Assembly: GCA_017630115.1 (NCBI GenBank)
Contig: JAGBVY010000012.1
Location: forward strand, 1-8,360
Direction: 5' to 3'
From: Tidjanibacter sp.
Lineage (GTDB): Bacteria; Bacteroidota; Bacteroidia; Bacteroidales; Rikenellaceae
Length of the DNA: 8,360 nt
Within the stretch, counting starts at the first letter, position 1, and each line of letters opens with the position of its first letter. Positions 6,535 to 8,360 of the stretch are shown one piece after another. The position numbers were made by a program, and so were the translations under genes. The notes under the pieces are model-generated. The model saw nothing but the letters and a program-made list of their open reading frames with translations. It was not told the DNA's origin and did no database searches.

Positions 6535-7860
6535 ATGATACTCAACGACACCATTGTTGCTCCTGCCACACCCTCGGGTGGCGCTATTGCCATAGTCCGC
6601 ATTGAGGGCCCAAGGGCAATTGAGATATGTGACAGCCTCTTTCGAGGCAAACGCAAAGTGGCCGATATGCAGGGCTACTCAATGATGCACGGCATAATCT
6701 ACGACTCGGAGCGCAGGGTGGATGACGTTGTTGTGTCGCTCTATCGCTCGCCCCATAGCTACACAGGCGGCGATATGGTGGAAATTGCTTGTCACGGTTC
6801 GAGCTATATAGTGGGCGAAATTGTCCGCTTGGCTATCGAACAAGGAGCTCGTAGTGCCACAGCAGGCGAATTTACCAAACGCGCCTTTCTGGCCGGCAAG
6901 ATTGACCTTTCGCAGGCCGAGGCTGTTGCCGACATCATAGCAGCCGACTCGAAGACCTCACTCGCTATGGCCGACACTCAGTTGCGTGGCGGCTACTCGG
7001 CACTGCTTGGCTCACTCAGAGGCGAACTATTGCATCTGGCCGCCCTATTGGAACTCGAATTGGACTTTGGCGAGGAGGATGTGGAGTTTGCCGAGCGCGA
7101 CAAACTTAGCTCCACACTCCGCGATATCCTCAAAACTATTAGCTCTCTGAGAGGCTCTTTCACTACTGGTAACGCCATCAAACGAGGCATAGCTGTGGCT
7201 ATCGTTGGCGAGCCCAATGTGGGCAAGAGCACCCTGCTCAATCGCATCGTAGGCGACGATAGAGCTATGGTGAGCGCCATTGCAGGTACAACAAGGGATA
7301 CTATTGAAGAGTGCGTCACTATTGAGGGCGTGGTGTTCAGATTTATAGACACGGCAGGACTCCACGAAACTGGCGACCAACTGGAAAATATGGGCATAGA
7401 ACGCACCCATAGAGCCATAGGCGAGGCACAAATAGTTGTAGAACTCTTCGACCGCCCCACCGACGAGCATATCGTGCAACCACAAGAGGGACAACGCATT
7501 ATAAGCGTGCTTAATAAGTGCGACCAACACTCGCTCGCCACCCCCGAGGGTTGGATTTCCATCTCCGCAAAACGTGGCGATGGCATAGAGAGATTGCTTG
7601 CGGAATTACGCCAAATGGTTGATACCAACCAGATTATGAATGGCGAGGCAGTGGTGTCCAACACACGCCATTACGAGGCTTTGGGCCGTGCCGAACGAGC
7701 CGCTGAGAGTGCCTTGGAAACACTTGTCGCCAACATCTCCACCGACCTTGTGGCCCGCGAAATCAGGGATGTCCTCGACGCCATCGGCGAAATCACCGGC
7801 GAAGTCACCACCACCGACATCCTCGCCGAAATCTTTTCCAAATTCTGCATCGGCAAATAA
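6535..7860 (+). CDS. mnmE: tRNA uridine-5-carboxymethylaminomethyl(34) synthesis GTPase MnmE
   Basis: MnmE works with MnmG to add the (carboxymethyl)aminomethyl group to wobble uridine 34 of certain tRNAs, using a tetrahydrofolate one-carbon unit. The 441-residue protein has the N-terminal folate-binding domain (about 1-118, including GGAIAIVRIEGP and SYTGGDMVEIACHGS). A helical domain is split around a G domain with G1 GEPNVGKST at 225-233, G2 GTTRDT at 251-256, G3 DTAG at 272-275, G4 NKCD at 327-330 and SAK at 344-346. It ends in the family's invariant FCIGK with C438. The 46-base gap from the transglycosylase gene holds no terminator, so it probably belongs to the parA transcript. The last 29 codons differ in codon choice from the rest of the gene, although the protein is intact. 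Confidence 0.97.
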   Translation: MILNDTIVAPATPSGGAIAIVRIEGPRAIEICDSLFRGKRKVADMQGYSMMHGIIYDSERRVDDVVVSLYRSPHSYTGGDMVEIACHGSSYIVGEIVRLAIEQGARSATAGEFTKRAFLAGKIDLSQAEAVADIIAADSKTSLAMADTQLRGGYSALLGSLRGELLHLAALLELELDFGEEDVEFAERDKLSSTLRDILKTISSLRGSFTTGNAIKRGIAVAIVGEPNVGKSTLLNRIVGDDRAMVSAIAGTTRDTIEECVTIEGVVFRFIDTAGLHETGDQLENMGIERTHRAIGEAQIVVELFDRPTDEHIVQPQEGQRIISVLNKCDQHSLATPEGWISISAKRGDGIERLLAELRQMVDTNQIMNGEAVVSNTRHYEALGRAERAAESALETLVANISTDLVAREIRDVLDAIGEITGEVTTTDILAEIFSKFCIGK

Positions 7861-7960
7861 CTATTTGTAACACATTGAAAATCAGCAAGTTATCACTTGT
7901 CTAAATAGAAAGTAAAAACAAGCATATTCACACATTAAATAACTGATAATTAACACTTTA

Positions 7961-7995
7961 AGGATTTTGCAAAATTTTGCAAAATCCTATTTTTT
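7961..7995 (+). terminator. Rho-independent terminator after mnmE
   Basis: A perfect 28-bp palindrome at 7961-7988 can fold into a 12-bp stem (arms AGGATTTTGCAA and TTGCAAAATCCT) with an AATT loop. It is followed by a run of six T (7990-7995). It lies 100 bases past the mnmE stop and is the first terminator-like structure after parA, so it likely ends the parA-mnmE transcript. The stem is AT-rich, hence only moderately stable per base pair, but long. Confidence 0.7.
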
Positions 7996-8018
7996 CGCCC
8001 TATTTCACCCCCAAAGTC

Positions 8019-8034
8019 TATCAATGGTTATCAA
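8019..8034 (+). repeat. Two TATCAA direct repeats, 10-bp period
   Basis: TATCAA occurs at 8019-8024 and again at 8029-8034, starting exactly 10 bases apart, so both copies would lie on one face of the helix. Two six-base copies are weak evidence alone in AT-rich DNA. Confidence 0.35.
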
Positions 8035-8046
8035 AAATCACACTTA

Positions 8047-8127
8047 TAAACACCTCACTGAGGTGCGTAGAAAAGGGGTGTAAAATTCAACTGATACTCA
8101 GCCGATACTCATTTTTCAAGGTGTTTA
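8047..8127. repeat. 9-bp inverted repeat pair with an inner CACCTCA/TGAGGTG palindrome
   Basis: TAAACACCT (8047-8055) is repeated in inverted orientation as AGGTGTTTA (8119-8127). The left arm overlaps a near-perfect palindrome, CACCTCA-C-TGAGGTG (8051-8065). AGGTG-type cores therefore appear several times upstream of the helix-turn-helix gene, which could be operator or recombination accessory sites. No function can be assigned. Confidence 0.4.
8091..8112 (+). repeat. Tandem 11-bp direct repeat containing GATACTCA
   Basis: CTGATACTCAG (8091-8101) is followed directly by CCGATACTCAT (8102-8112); 9 of 11 bases agree, with the core GATACTCA identical. The 11-base period places both copies on one helical face, as expected for a protein binding in tandem. 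It lies 64 bases before the helix-turn-helix start codon. Confidence 0.5.
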
Positions 8128-8143
8128 CTATGCGTTATATTTA
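8112..8143 (+). promoter_or_regulatory. Weak candidate promoter of the helix-turn-helix gene
   Basis: TATATTTA at 8136-8143 matches five of the six fixed bases of TAnnTTTG. TTTT at 8112-8115, 20 bases upstream, matches three of four bases of the -33 element. The spacing to the start codon at 8176 is reasonable, but both elements are imperfect in AT-rich sequence. Confidence 0.25.
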
Positions 8144-8175
8144 TTAAGTCGTTCAACCAAATGATTTAATAAAAT

Positions 8176-8360
8176 ATGACAAAAATTACACAACCAAAAC
8201 GAGGTCTTCCTCCACTCGATTTGCGAGCGCAAGACCACTACGAAGAGTTGCTGACGATAAGCGAAGCAGCTCAACTTTCCGGATTATCGAAGCAGTTTAT
8301 TTACCAACAACTCAAATCTAAAACACTGCGTTACCGCTTATTAGGCGATATTAAACATAT
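8176..8360 (+). CDS. Helix-turn-helix protein, excisionase-like (5' part, cut by window end)
   Basis: The reading frame opens at ATG 8176 and runs unbroken to the window edge, giving 61 complete codons of an unfinished gene. After a polar N-terminus (MTKITQPKRGLPPLDL) it shows the pattern of MerR/Xis-type HTH_17 domains at about residues 25-61: LLTISEAAQLSGLSKQFIYQQL, followed by KSKTLRYRLLGDIKH. Proteins of this type bind DNA as excisionases or small regulators and in Bacteroidota are often found beside integrases on mobile elements; the partner gene is outside the window. No strong ribosome site precedes the start. It could instead be a plain chromosomal regulator or part of a longer protein. 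Confidence 0.7.
   Translation, partial: MTKITQPKRGLPPLDLRAQDHYEELLTISEAAQLSGLSKQFIYQQLKSKTLRYRLLGDIKH

Larger units (their letters stand above)
7861..8175. other. AT-rich intergenic region with short repeats
   Basis: This 315-base stretch between mnmE and the helix-turn-helix gene has no credible coding region or RNA gene. It is clearly more AT-rich than the flanking genes. It holds a terminator-like palindrome (7961-7995) and several small repeats. TATCA or its complement TGATA occurs at 7891, 7944, 8019, 8029 and 8092. A hairpin CAAGT-TATC-ACTTG lies at 7886-7899, and another inverted repeat CAAAT-AACT-ATTTG overlaps the mnmE stop (7854-7867). A gene boundary rich in small repeats suits either regulation of the downstream gene or a recombination attachment region. 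Confidence 0.5.

Noticed and set aside
7961..7988. TTTTGC repeats resembling the TTTGC part of target sites of CTnDOT-like conjugative transposons
   Set aside because: They are the two halves of a perfect palindrome followed by T6, which a terminator explains fully.
1..8360. CRISPR array, tRNA or rRNA gene, insertion sequence or toxin-antitoxin/defence genes
   Set aside because: No regularly spaced repeats, tRNA-like cloverleaf, transposase or known defence motif was seen; the only accessory-like signal is at the right end.

Overview
The window looks like a piece of a Bacteroidota chromosome, probably order Bacteroidales. The evidence is the gene order parA-parB-DUF5683-lytic transglycosylase, the lack of clear Shine-Dalgarno sequences before most starts, and matches to the Bacteroidota promoter element TAnnTTTG upstream of the divergent argF and parA genes. 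Coding regions have balanced base composition and intergenic regions are AT-rich. The genus cannot be fixed from the sequence. Most of the window is housekeeping DNA; the least ordinary part is the right end.

Left part (1-2106, minus strand): a two-gene unit, argF (ornithine carbamoyltransferase) followed by a CPBP-family membrane protease, with about 30 bases between them. Positions 1-152 are AT-rich, with no gene and only a weak candidate promoter reading out of the window.

Divergent control region (2107-2260): candidate promoters for argF and parA lie back to back. They share a 33-bp imperfect inverted repeat that covers the argF -7 element, and a stem-loop lies in the predicted argF leader.

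Central part (2261-7860, plus strand): five closely packed genes. ParA and ParB are the chromosome segregation pair. A secreted or membrane DUF5683 protein with an internally duplicated core follows four bases after parB, and a LysM lytic transglycosylase (MltD-like) follows four bases after that. mnmE, encoding the tRNA wobble-uridine modification GTPase, comes last. The tight spacing suggests co-transcription of segregation, envelope/cell-wall and tRNA modification functions. No terminator is visible until a 28-bp perfect palindrome followed by T6 about 100 bases after mnmE.

Right part (7861-8360): an AT-rich 315-bp spacer holding that terminator and several short direct and inverted repeats, then the start of a gene for an excisionase-type helix-turn-helix protein cut by the window edge. 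The 3' end of mnmE is a known integration site for mobile elements in other bacteria. Here the last 29 mnmE codons show a sharply different third-position bias (23 of 29 end in C, none in G). Together this raises the possibility, unproven because no integrase or second att copy is in view, that the right edge is the boundary of an integrated element.
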